This document shows, piece by piece, positions 23,069 to 34,704 of a DNA stretch of 51,069 nucleotides. The DNA comes from Saccoglossus kowalevskii. Lineage: Eukaryota; Hemichordata; Enteropneusta; Harrimaniidae. Within the stretch, counting starts at the first letter, position 1, and each line of letters opens with the position of its first letter. A program made the position numbers and the translations under genes. The stretch covers positions 151,432 to 202,500 of the forward strand of contig NW_003155250.1 in NCBI RefSeq assembly GCF_000003605.2. The letters run 5' to 3'. The notes under the pieces were generated by a model. That model made no database searches, was not told where the DNA came from, and saw only the letters and a program-made list of their open reading frames with translations.

Positions 23069-23233
23069 TTAAAGCGGAAGGGTCGTCATCTGCACATGTG
23101 CGTGAATTGAGTCCAAAGCGACGATAACAACACGCGATAAAAATGCAAAGGCTCATAGGTAGACGCTTGTTTATAAACAATAACACGCTATGGCCATCTG
23201 ACGCATGCGCAGATGATGACTCCCTCGCTGTAA
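23069..23233. mobile_element. MITE family B, copy 3
   Basis: Starts TTAA-AGCGGAAGGGTCGTCATC and ends GATGATGACTCCCTCGCT followed by a mutated TTAA (GTAAA). The interior shares GATAACAACACGCGATAAAA, TGCAAAGGCTCATAGGTAGA and ACGCATGCGCAGATGATGAC with the other copies. At about 165 bp it is the shorter form, and its last 30 bp pair well with its first 30 bp. Confidence 0.88.
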
Positions 23234-24645
23234 ACTATTAGTGTTTTGAAGATTATGAAAGGTGTTTAATATGATTATGTAAACCATTGTTAAAATCAGG
23301 AACTATTAATTTGGGTTTCGTTTGTCTGTGTGTCTAGATTCATTTCTTAGACATGTTTTGACCAATCACATTCAAACTTAACATACCATGTATGATGACT
23401 CGCATTCAAATATGTATATCAATTTTCATTAGCATTGGATCTAGTATCGCTAACTAGTGGCATTTTGGTTCTCAAAATTTCTAAAGTCTGATACTTAACA
23501 TGTTTTAGGGCCATTCCTTGGAGATGAACAGGGCTTTGTTTCATAATCATGCATATAATGTTACAGGCCATATTATTTTTGATATTTGAACAAAAACTCC
23601 CTATCGGTGGCCATTTTGTTTTTATTCATGTGCCTGCCAATTCCTCACTAATGTATTGCCTGATTTTGTTGAAAGTTTGCATACAAATACTATGCTCTTA
23701 GGTAATACCATAGGTTGTGTTACTTGTGATTTGATCATATTTGTTGAATTGACAGCCAGGGTTTATACCAGGATCATACATACAGGGTTACAGATCACAG
23801 TACTAATTAGCCAAATAAATATCCACATTTCTGGTTTGCTGCTAGTGATGGAATTTAACTTTAAACACAGAACAGGCACTTAGCATTGTCAGTACTTGTT
23901 TTGTTTTTTAAATATTTTTTGCATTTCTAAATACATGTATATTTGATACATGTAGTATTGTTGAGCTACAATTTAATATCATGAGATTGTAAAGAAGAAA
24001 AAAATGCCAAAAAATTAGCTACAAACCTGGCTTTCATTCTAAAAAGGTCAATGCAAAAGTACTTAAAAGATTGTGTCTGATTGGCTACACAAACATAATA
24101 CCTGACAGACAGACCAATCAGATTGCAGCTTGTTTAACAGTTTTTTTTCAACATATCAAATTCTTTCCTGTATATGTGTTTCTACTCAAATATTTGTTTA
24201 TACAAATTCTAGCAACGTTCAATCAAGCAGAGTAGTCTTATAGAATTTAAAGATTATTGCTGATGATATCGATTCTTCTACTTAAGATAAAACTTAAATC
24301 CACTTTCTTATTAAATAATTCATACATTTTGTATGTATCCTCAGTGGGTGTATTTTCATCTCATCTGTCCATTAGTGCTTTGTGACTACTTGTTTCACTT
24401 GCTTTTAAGTTTTAACACTGGAGAATTATTCACTGTATATTGTATGAGGCAGTACCTGGTCTTATTAACCAATCCTGATGTGACCATGATGTAGTGTAGA
24501 TGTTCGAATTTCGTGTAAATAAACATTGTATTTTACACGCGTTGTATACGTCGCTATGAGTCCCATACCGAACAGGGTGCAGCACGACGACTGTCGCCGT
24601 TTAAATTATAAGTTACAGAAAACAATTTTGCACTAAAATTTTGAT
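23234..24645. other. Presumed intron; no gene seen
   Basis: AT-rich. A short CpG-bearing patch lies at about 24530-24605 with no repeat partner found in the window. No open frame with coding features. Confidence 0.35.
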
Positions 24646-24865
24646 GGACAACAGTAATGCAATAATTACTCACTGGTTTTTATAATTTCACTATATTTGA
24701 AAATAAGAAAAATCTTCCAAATTAAATTCATTTGAATCCATGTAAAATAACAATAGAGAACTTGATGTTTTCCTGCAAAGTCTGTGAACTTAAAAACCCT
24801 CAAAACATCAAAATATTGAAATTAAATGCCAATGAAAATAAATAGTTTTACAGTAATACCAGATC
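24646..24865. repeat. Dispersed repeat family F, copy 1
   Basis: Shares with 37410-37550 an ordered set of words: CTGGTTTTTA, ATTTCACTAT, AAATTAAATTCA / GAATTAAATCCA, CATGTAAAATAACAA, AGAACT, and the end ATGAAAATAAATRG-TTTACAGTAAT. Order and spacing are conserved apart from an insertion in this copy. Class unknown. Confidence 0.6.
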
Positions 24866-26040
24866 TGATGTATTATTTCTTTCAATCTTGTGTTACTGAT
24901 GAAGCATGTACTTATTTCAAAGTTTCTACGTAGTCCTGTAGAGAAGGTGATGGGTTACCCAGGTAGCAATTTATCAAGACAATCAAACTGTGACGGTTTT
25001 ACATGATTGAGCTAACCTTTTCTGGTAATCTTAACAGGAGTCTGTCTGGAAAGCGTTGAGATAATAAATCATGTGTTTGTAACTTTCAACAGAATTTCCA
25101 GTACATTTATGTGGCAAATATCAAAATGAGTTTTGCACGAATTTAAGAAACGCCATGATTGACTGTAAATCAATCAGTGTTCTCTCACAAGGGATGGGTA
25201 AGCTGAAGGTCAGAAAACCTGAGAAAACACAGTTAATCAGATGAGGTGTATATGGTTTTGTTGCCAGTGAAGTGATTGATAGAGACAAGGCATTCTTTTA
25301 TGTTAAGCTTGAATTGAGAAATGATGATTTGGCTAATTTTTTATTGTGAAAAAAGTCAGCAACAAACCTTTATTTAGATCACATTTCTATGTAAGAGAGT
25401 TATGGAGAGTTATAGTTTTAAAGTTTCATAAACATATGAATGTTGATAATAACAAGGATATTGCACAAGTGCGCCCTCTATGGTACTTCAATATTCCACC
25501 ATTTTGTTTCATATTCACAGCCATATGCAAGGACCACCTTGATTAGGCACATGTTTTAGAGTCCCTTCACATGAGATTTATGTATTTTACCTGTATCAAA
25601 TAATGTGACCTTTCAGTAGAATCAGGTTTGTGTGAATCAGATAATTGGTGTCATGTGTGTTGTAGGTTAGAAAATTAGAAAAAATGGGAAACCAAACTTG
25701 TTGCCATAACTGATTATTCCTGATGAATAGGGAAGAATAATTGAAGCCAAAATCGGTAACAATACAAATTGTTGAATTTGGGGGCATTTGTGTAATAGGT
25801 GTATAAATTTAAAGAAAAAAATAAGTAACTCTTATTTTGGGTGACTATTTGATTGTCTTTGCTACATACAATGTTTACTTCATAATGGAAGTTACAGACC
25901 CTTCAATTTATCTACCCTTGTTTAAAACTATTGATTATCAATCTGTAATTGTGGCTCATTAGCACGGTCATGGCCAATGTGGCTTAGTTCCTCACTGATA
26001 ATAGTGCAATTACTGAAAACAAATCTCCCTTCATCATTAA
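24866..26040. other. Presumed intron; no gene seen
   Basis: AT-rich, with one CTCF-like core annotated separately. Toward 26040 the sequence grades into diverged units of the 45-bp satellite. Confidence 0.35.
25468..25485 (-). promoter_or_regulatory. CTCF-like motif
   Basis: GTGCGCCCTCTATGG. The minus strand reads CCATAGAGGGCGCAC, a good match to the CTCF core CCA-NNAGRGGGCGC. Nearly the same word on the + strand, CCATAGAGGGCAGTG, is at 48802. Confidence 0.4.
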
Positions 26041-28140
26041 CCAAATCCTCAGTCCTGTTGCAGAAAGCTAACACGGTATGTCCTAATCATCTCTCAAGTG
26101 ACAAAATATGGTTCTCTTTCCTTCCCTCCAACATCAATGCAATATCGGTTTGTTTGTTCAAGTGTGCTAAATCAGTTCGGTTTTTCTTCCTTTCCTCAAC
26201 GTCCGTGTAATTATATATATACATGTATATGACAGTTTGGTTGTTGTTTTTTTAATCACCCTGCAACATCAATGTGCTCTCAATTCAATTGTTCTTTCCC
26301 CTCAACAGTGCAATATCAATCAGGTTGTTCAAACATCAGTTGTTTTGCGATTCTTCCTCCAACGTCAGTTTCCTATCTATTCGGTTGTCTTATGATCATT
26401 CCTCCAACGTCAGTTTCCTATCAATTTGGTTGTCTTACGATCATTCCTCCAACGTCAGTTTCCTATCAATTCGGTTGTCTTTATACAAACATTCCTCCAA
26501 CGTCAGTGTCCTATGAATTTGGTTGTCTTACAAACATTCCTCCAACGTCAGTGTCTTATCAATTTGATTGTTTTACGATTCTTCCTCCAACGTCAGTTTC
26601 CTATCTATTCTGTTGTCTTACAATCCTTCCTCCAACGTCAGTTTTCTATCAATTCAGTTGTCTTACAATCCTTCCTCCAACGTCAAGTTTCCTATCAATT
26701 CAGTTGTCTTACAAGCATTCCTCCAACATTACTGTCCTATCAATTCAGTTGTCTTATGATCTTTCCACCAAAGTCAGTGTCCTATCAATTCAGATGCCCA
26801 CAACCTTTTCCCCAATGTCAGTATCTTATCAATTCAGTTTTCCATCGGTCCTTTCCCCAAAGTCAGTATTGTATCAATTCGATTGTCTTACGATACTGCC
26901 TTCAACGTCAATGTCCTATCAATTCGGTTGTCTTACAATACTTCCTTCAACGTCACTGTCTTATCAACATAGGTTGTCTCACGATCCTTCCTTCAACGTC
27001 AGTTCCCTATCTATTCGGTTGTCTTACGATCATTCCTCCAACGTCAAGTTTCCTATCAATTCGGTTGTCTTACAATCCTTCCTCCAACGTCACTGTCCTA
27101 TCAATTCGGTTGTCTAACGATCATTCCTCCAACGTCAGTTTTCTATCAATTCAGTTGTCTTACGATCCTTCAACCAAAGTCAGTGTCCTATCAATTCAGA
27201 TGCCCACAACCTTTTCCCCAATGTCAGTATCTTATCAATTCAGTTTTCCATCGGTCCTTTCCCCAAAGTCAGTATCGTATCAATTCGATTGTCTTACGAT
27301 ACTGCCTTCAACGTCAATGTCTTATCAATTCGGTTGTCTTACGATACTTCATTCAACGTCACTGTCCTATCAACATAGGTTGTCTCACGATCCTTCCTTC
27401 AACGTCAGTTCCCTATCAATTCGGTTGTCTTACGATCATTCCTCCAACGTCAAGTTTCCTATCAATTCGGTTGTCTTACAATCCTTCCTCCAACATCACT
27501 GTCCTATCAATTTGATTGTCTTACGATCATTCCACCAAAGTCAGTGTCCTATCAATTCAGATGCCCACAACATTTTTCCCAATGTCAGTATCTTATCAAT
27601 TCAGTTTTCCATCGGTCCTTTCCCCAAAGTCAGTATCGTATCAATTCGATTGTCTTACGATACTGCCTTCAACGTCAATGTCTTATCAATTCGGTTGTCT
27701 TACGATACTTCCTTCAACGTCACTGTCCTATCAACATAGGTTGTCTCACGATCCTTCCTTCAACGTCAGTTCCCTATCTATTCGGTTGTCTTACGATCAT
27801 TCCTCCAACGTCAAGTTTCCTATCAATTCGGTTGTCTTACAATCCTTCCTCCAACGTCACTGTCCTATCAATTCGGTTGTCTTACGATCATTCCTCCAAA
27901 GTCAGTATTGTATCAATTCGATTGTTTTACGATCCTTCCTTCAACGTCAATGTCCTATCAATTCGGTTGTCTTACGATCCTTTCTTCAACGTCAATGTCC
28001 TATCAATTCGGTTGTCTTACGATCCTTTCTTCAACGTCAATGTCCTATCAATTCGGTTGTCTTACGATCCTTTCTTCAACATCAGTGTCCTATTAATTCA
28101 GTCGTCCAACAATCATTTCCCAAATGCCAGTGTCATTATC
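26041..28140 (+). repeat. 45-bp satellite/minisatellite, open in all three + frames
   Basis: A tandem array whose unit is about 45 bp (TATCAATTCGGTTGTCTTAC, then GATCATTCCTCCAACGTCAG plus TTTCC). The core runs about 26335-28100, roughly 39 units, with diverged units to the left. A variant block (CAGATGCCCACAACCTTTTC start) recurs at 26801, 27207 and 27568, giving higher-order steps of 406 and 361 bp, that is 9 and 8 units plus 1 base. Because 45 is divisible by 3 and the unit has no stop in any + frame, frames of 208-437 codons appear in all three phases, while the minus strand is full of stops. The predicted peptides (SYQFGCLTIIPPTSV-like in one frame) have no signal peptide or known domain. 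One-base unit-length changes shift frame repeatedly. I call it non-coding satellite. Confidence 0.93.
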
Positions 28141-30437
28141 AATGCCTTACAGTCAGTAAAATTACTTTAAGGGCTGTGCTGCGATAATGACCAACCTAAG
28201 GCTTAAAAGTATAGGCTTGTTGACATAAACATTTCAATGGAATTAGTATCTATTATTCATAAATATTGGTTGCTTTAACTCTGACCTGCATTGTAACATA
28301 AATCAGCTTTATATAAATACACACTGACAGTAAAATTTATTTTACTCCCTTGACAATTGAGAGGTTACTCTCTAGCAATCAGTAAAAATCTCCACCCGAA
28401 GCAGTTTTCCTTTTCAAAATTGATTCTTTTCCCATTTGTATATTTACAAAGAATAGAAGTCAGGAAAAAGATTATTTACACAAAGGTTTTTTTAATTTTT
28501 AAAACAATAGAAATCAGTGATTTATCATCAAAATACAGTAGTAATTTGAAATTCTGGTTTCTAAGAACCATGTGAAACCATGTGCTTAGGATTAATTTAT
28601 TTTCCTGAGATCAATGTATTTTTTAATTTCTATTATTTTTAATGATTTCAGACGGCGTATTCACTTGGATTTGCATACCGGTATTTATTTTGCATAAACA
28701 GAGATTTTTTCACTCACTTTTCAACATGGATCAAAAACAGAAAACAGTACTTTGGGCTAGTTGTTGGGACCCTCCTGATCAGTATGACAAGACTACCCCT
28801 ACATGTGCAATATATGAATTTGGTTTTGTCAAAGTCGAGTTTGTGTTGTTTCCTCGACTTTAGCTGTTTTCACCGACTCTTCGACCAGCATTCCACATCA
28901 GCTTACACAAAGCTCATAGAAATGAATTGTAGAGTGGTGCACGTCTTGGAAACATTGAACGCTCTGTGACGTAGCTCCTCCTAAGAAAGTATTGGGCGGG
29001 AACAAATTTTGTGCATATAATTGGATAATTAATAGGATATGCCAAATATGTTATCTGCTATGCCTTCACTTCTTATTTTAAATTGGTTAAAACAACATAT
29101 AGGTCTACAACAGGGAATTGAGATTCAGTCTCATGGAATCTAGGATATGTTCCATTAATGAGTTTGTCAGCTCCCTCGAGAATGATGTACATTAGACAAC
29201 CAAACAAAAACTTGAAGAAAGCTTCCTCACTTGCCGATCGTAAATCATTCCCTCACTGCTCATCAGATGATTATATCTGATTATCTGTTGTTTTTTGAAG
29301 TCGTTTGATGGGAGTTTGCGTAGCTTAATGACGCCTTGACGTACCTGCATGTTCTTTCATGTCTACCTTTCTGATCTGATAAGATGACTTCGTCTGCCGA
29401 ATGCATTGCAGCTTTTCCCACAGACGAAATAAAAAACATTTTCGTTTTTTTTTTTATGTAACATTGTATTTAAAACTATATCATGTTTTTATCCCAAAAT
29501 TATCTCTGCTTCAGCGCACAGTATACTTAAGTACTGCAAAACAAAAGCAAAATAACTGTTACTATGAAAACCTACATAGATATACCTGGGTTGTTTTAAA
29601 ACTGGAATGTTGAGTTATATCATTGTTTTCTTCCGTCAATCCAAAATTAGAATTAGTCTTTATATAAACTTAACCTTTAGAACATTCACATTTAATATGT
29701 TGCATGGTATAAAAAAGTAAAATGAAAAAAGTAGAGAAAGGTTTTAAAACAGTCTGGTAATGTCCAAGGCTCAACTGGCAGTACCGAATAACCGTTAAGT
29801 CGATCTAGTAATTCCATTTGTAAGCAATCAAAAGATTTATCTGAGATACTTATCGAATGAAATGAAATCCCATTAAATGGTTAAAAAGTGATTTCCCAAG
29901 AAATGTTGTGCGATCAATCTCCGTGACAAACTGAAATTGCAGTTTTAGAATTGAGTTGAAATGGAAAAACGTTGGTCTGATAGTTAAACATTCAATATGG
30001 TTGTCTGAATAGCTCCTAAAAAATAAGAGAAAAATACGAGTTCCATTTTGTGAATGTATCTACAAAACTGTATTAGGTAATTATAAACCATCAAGTAGTG
30101 TGGTGGTCTTTCCATCAGTCATATTTTTTGAAGTACTCAATATAAATTTGTGCATATGCAAGAAAGTGAGTGACCTTTACTGTATCTTGTTTTTTGAAGT
30201 ACATCTTACTTGTTTGCAAGTCTCGGCATTTTGTGTGACATATTTTCGCTATATTATCCTGAGCAAGTATGAGTTTCATATTTGTTGTGATTGTCACATT
30301 TTATAAAATACATGATTGCACAAATTGAGTTCTAAATTTTGTCAGTTAATTAATTAATTTGGCTTGAAATTTCAAATATGAAACAATGTTTGTGAAAGGT
30401 CAAAATTTATTTTAACTAATGCATGTAGGTATTAATA
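28141..30437. other. Presumed intron; no supported gene
   Basis: AT-rich. A protein-like frame of 45 codons starts at an ATG at 28726 and ends at 28863, preceded by an acceptor-like TTTTTAATGATTTCAG near 28651. No donor or domain supports it. Its 3' end overlaps a perfect 9-bp stem (AAAGTCGAG at 28831, CTCGACTTT at 28853). Confidence 0.35.
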
Positions 30438-30690
30438 GTTTGAAATAGTGTTTGTGATTGGCTGTAATGATTTTAGCATACATGGCAGCAAGATTTTGAA
30501 ACAATGTTTGTGATTGGCTGGAATGATTTTAGCATACATGGCAGCAAGATTTTGAAACAATGTTTGTGATTGGCTGGAATGATTTTAGCATACATGGAAG
30601 CAAGAATTATTTAATAATAATTTGAAACAATAATTTTGTATAGTCTAAAGTTTGAAAAATACTTTGAAACAATGTTCTTGATTGGCAATT
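30438..30690 (+). repeat. 56-bp tandem repeat, 3 copies, with flanking half units
   Basis: Three consecutive copies of a 56-bp unit (TTTGAAACAATGTTTGTGAT, TGGCTGGAATGATTTTAGCA, then TACATGGCAGCAAGAT). The second and third are nearly identical, and the first differs by a few bases. Half units with GAAACAATGTTYKTGAWTGG words lie just before (30381) and after (30662). Each unit carries GATTGG, the reverse of a CCAAT word. Confidence 0.9.
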
Positions 30691-31254
30691 AAACTAATAG
30701 GTAATGAATTTAACATTCAATGAGATAATTGTTTGAACAATGTTTAAATGAAAAAAGGTCAAACTATCACGGAATACAAGGTCATATTATCAATTGAGAT
30801 TAAAGTAATTATCACATTGCAACTTGAGTTATCTGTTGCAAAGTAGTTATTATTTAATATTAGATTAAAAACGAGCTAACTGATATTACCCTGTGTTCAT
30901 ACTTTGACATTTACTGCACTGAGAAAAATTAGTCAAATGGTGAAAAAGAAATATTTAAATCATGTTATCATTTTGTGAAACCGTGTGTGTGCATACATTG
31001 CTGAGACCTAGTCTGAATTAATGGAATGCGTGTCACAAACTCTATAAAGAGATTATTGTCTACATAGTGTCGTTATTAAATGCACTGGGATCACAGAAGT
31101 AAGGGCAAGGTAATTTGACCTGACAAGCACTCAGAGTGAATGTGAAAGCTGAAAACAACATTTAATTGCATGAATGTACATGTAAATAGGGAGAAAGAAA
31201 GGAAGGCAATAATTTAAATTTGTCATCATCTTTTGAAAACCATTCATTACTAGA

Positions 31255-31425
31255 AATCATTTTGGTCAATCATTGTTTCAAACAATTAACTGCCAATTCA
31301 TATTTGCCAATCACAATCACTGTTTCAAACCATACACTGCTAGCCATCATATTTGGCAATCATATTTATTGTTTTTAACCATTACCCATTAATATTTTAT
31401 TTTAGCCAATCATTAACTATTGCTC
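31255..31425 (-). repeat. Inverted, diverged copies of the 30.4-kb repeat
   Basis: The words CCAATCACAATCACTGTTTC, GTCAATCATTGTTTCAAACA and GCCAATCATTAACTATTG are reverse complements of the unit core GAAACAATGTTTGTGATTGGC. Together with 30381-30690 they form an inverted pair of arrays separated by about 560 bp. Confidence 0.65.
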
Positions 31426-32139
31426 AAAAGTAATTTGCACTCAGATTTTTGGTAAAACATCAATGGTACAAAAAGTTATACAAAGTGATACAAATGTGTA
31501 TATAGCGAGTGTATTCATGCACGTATGTACTTCATTTGTTATTCATGTATGAAGCTGATTAATGCATGTGGCACAGCAGTGAATCTTATATCTATTCAAT
31601 CTGACTCTTAACTCAAAATAACACCTCCTTGAGACCTAACCGACTTTTCAGCCAACTCAGAGAATTCCCAGTTTGCTTGCTACAACCCTTATGGTTGTCA
31701 TTCTGAACTGGTTTACTTAATGAAATCTTGTTTATTGTATGAAATCTTCTTTTTATTTGAAAACGGCTTCTGAAGTGAGGCTAGAGAACTTTTTGAATCT
31801 TATCTTAGACAAAAACAAAATAGTTTTGCTTCTTATAAGGGTTTGGAAACCTGTGCCTCACACATATTTTTTCAATTTTACTTACTGGTAATGTAAGCCA
31901 CATATGGTTGAGTGTGAAAATTGCTTTTGCGTATTCTGTTGACATGTATTAATCTTTTAGCGGGTGTATTTGTCGGACCAATTGAAATGCATTAAAAAGC
32001 ATGTATTCAATAAATGTTGAAATAGATTTTAAGGTATCGGTACATGTGATTTTGGGGATTATTGTTTGTTACTGTTTATTGATAGATACATTATCATAAC
32101 TTGAAAAAGCTTTCTTTGAAGCACACACATACACACATC
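31426..32139. other. Presumed intron; no gene seen
   Basis: AT-rich sequence with no exon, repeat or site that can be supported. Confidence 0.35.
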
Positions 32140-32400
32140 TGAGTATTGGTTTCATGAAGCAATGACATTCTCTAATACACATGTGTAATGTTTGTTTTGG
32201 CACATACAATAACAGTCACTACCCGGTACATACAATGTATGCATATTAGCCGATTTGATTTGTTATCTCTCGAATACTGTTGTCTTTCCCTGTCCAGCAC
32301 ATTTTTAGTTTATGATAAATCATAGTCCTATTTAGTCTATAGTATGGAGTATCTAATAGCAATAACACCAATATTAAAAAGTATGTGTTTTTGTTCATAT
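32140..32400. mobile_element. Dispersed repeat family D, copy 2
   Basis: Matches 43138-43396 in order: AATGACATTCTCTAATAC / AACGACATTCTCAAATAC, CGAATACTGTTGT, GCA-ATTTTTAGTTTATGATAAAT, ATAGT-CCAT/CTAT, and AATATTAAAAARTATRTGTT plus TTTGTTCA. The left terminal word GGACTATGATTTATCATGAC of the 43-kb copy is not recognisable here. Confidence 0.7.
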
Positions 32401-34544
32401 TACAACGTTAAAAACACCATTTTTCAAATGCAAATTACAACCTTTGTTTGATCTTAGACGCAATAAAAACAATAATTCACTTATGTCTTTGTAACTCTGA
32501 CCTAGCATACAGCATTGTTATTGTCAGGCCTTTCAAACTTGCTGGTTGGCCACAGACATGCTTTGCTTGAAATTTTATAAAAAAAACAATAGATGTTATT
32601 GATAGGTTAATTTATTTTATACATAATATGCAAATTAGGTATTACCAACATGTTATTAGCAGCCATTCTTGGACATTTATTCGTTCAATACAATGTATAG
32701 CATTTGAAAAAAAGAAATAATAATGCAAACTGCCACTGAATTGTAAGGTTAGGTTTCTGTTTAATACATATATTCAAACATTCAGGACTCCCAGTGCCAT
32801 CTATAAGATTGATTAGCAATCAGTAATTTGAATGTGCCTGTGAACTGATATCATTTTTTACTCTCTAGGTAGCAATTGTACATGTATCTGTGTTTTCTTT
32901 TGGAAATGCAGATGTGATGCTTCTCTGCACATGTGACAAATTAGAGGTTTATTATCGCTAGTTACATTGGAATACATTACGAACAAACAACCGCCTTGCC
33001 GTGTGTTGCTACGTACACTGTGTGTTCATGCGTTGTTTTCAATTGGATGCCGCTTTCTTTAGCTGTATGCGTCTATGTGAAGTAGGGATTTTCAAATCCA
33101 CTTTGATTCACTGGTGCGGCTTTGATTATCGCTATGTTTGCTCTTGAGTGATACGAGTTTGTAGCATATCAGCGTAATGAAGTGTTCAATGCATAGTAAA
33201 TATCAGGCAGCAGCTTGTGTCCACACACAGTCATGACCTCAATTTGAGATCACTTCCTGTTTTCATATCATTGTATGTCGTTTGAAACTTGGTATAAATG
33301 GTGTGTATTAAAAAAATTCAGTACTGTATTTGTTCTATTAAAAGCGCATGTCTAATAGAAGCATTAAAAGTACAAGTTTTTCCGAAAATGCAACTTTAAA
33401 GACGTCCAGACTGAGTTGAATATTTTGCCTCTTGACTCCTAATGAAATAGTCACATTTTATTCTTGATATAATTCTTAATATTAAGAAAACATTTCAAAA
33501 AATTTATATTTAACTTAGTGAGTTCATAAGTTTTCCAAAATATACAATGACAATTTCTCTCCCATAATGCATTGCACACATGTGCAGTAACATGCTCAGT
33601 AGTGAAAAAAAATTGAATTTGATTCAAACTGCCTTAAACGGTTTTGTTATAGTAGTCTTTAATTACCAAACATTTATCCAACTCTTGTAGTCCCTGAATA
33701 TGGTGGTTATTTCTGAGAATTGTCGTCACTAAAGTGGATTATATACTTACGTAGATTCATGCAATTTGCAGATGCTTCAACCGTACTATGTGTGCTTAAT
33801 CAGTTATGTCGGCGTGTATGCATAATGTTGAATAAAGAGCAACAAATATTGAAATTAATGATTTGACGCCATGTATATTACACAATCCAGACTCTGTTTA
33901 TACCTCGGCATTATCTTATCGGTCTCACGATCATAACAGTTGAATCCCAAGGGGGGATTGGGCAATGAGAGTGACATTCATCTGACAGAAGCGTGTCACT
34001 GAACGAAAGAAAGCATTATTAAAAGCATTTTTTACCTGCCCGGATAGTGCATTATATTGTCATATTGGCAACATTTTGCCAATATTCCTATTCGGGCATA
34101 ATTTTACCGAGTCACAGTATAGAACATCAGGCAACATCATTGTGATCTAGGTAGTTCATGGCTATTTTTTAATATTTTGCTGAGCAATAGATTACATCAT
34201 AAAATAAAAGGTGGTGTTCAAGCCTGTTTTCATGATGACAACAATTTTTTTAATTTCACCATAACATTATACACCTTTAACGGCTGGCCATTTTGTGTTA
34301 AAGTAGCCAAAGTGTTAAATACCTCAATTTTTTATATTTTCAAACAAAACTTCAAGAGTAGAGAATCATCTCTATCAAAAATGTGGTAGTAGCCTCCATC
34401 TTTAAAATGTAATAATTCTTTGTAATAAAGATGATATAATGAAGATACCAAAATAATTACAACATGCCAAACAAATTTATGTACAGTAGGTCACTTTAAC
34501 TTTAGCTGTAATTATTTACTTCTTGAACAACGTGAATTAGAAAA
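32401..34544. other. Presumed intron; no gene seen
   Basis: AT-rich. A CTCTATTAGAAGC-type repeat fragment sits at about 33325-33375 (TACTGTATTTGTTCTATTAA, then AAGCGCATGTCTAATAGAAG). A slight rise in CpG occurs at 32985-33070. No coding support. Confidence 0.35.
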
Positions 34545-34704
34545 GCCTGTAGCCAGCACTGATTTGATGATGTCATGCCTGTAGCCAGCACTGATTTGAT
34601 GATGTCATGCCTGTAGCCAGCACTGATTTGATGATGTCATGCCTGTAGCCAGCACTGATTTGATGATGTCATGCCTGTAGCCAGCACTGATTTGATGATG
34701 TCAT
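34545..34704 (+). repeat. 32-bp minisatellite, five identical copies
   Basis: GCCTGTAGCCAGCACTGATT then TGATGATGTCAT, repeated at 34545, 34577, 34609, 34641 and 34673 with no visible base difference between copies. The unit contains TGATGTCA, one base off a CRE. Perfect identity implies recent expansion, and copy number is likely polymorphic. Confidence 0.97.

Noticed and set aside
24480-24540. tRNA B-box-like GTTCGAAT word
   Set aside because: No matching A box or cloverleaf could be formed around it. No tRNA gene was found in the window by eye.
26041-28140. CRISPR-like array
   Set aside because: The units are contiguous and degenerate with no unique spacers, in a eukaryotic context. It is a satellite.
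26272-28187. Long open frames (up to 437 codons) as a repetitive secreted or structural protein gene
   Set aside because: The frames exist in all three + phases because the 45-bp unit has no stop and a period divisible by three. One-base unit-length changes break phase, there is no signal peptide or domain, and frames begin and end inside the array.
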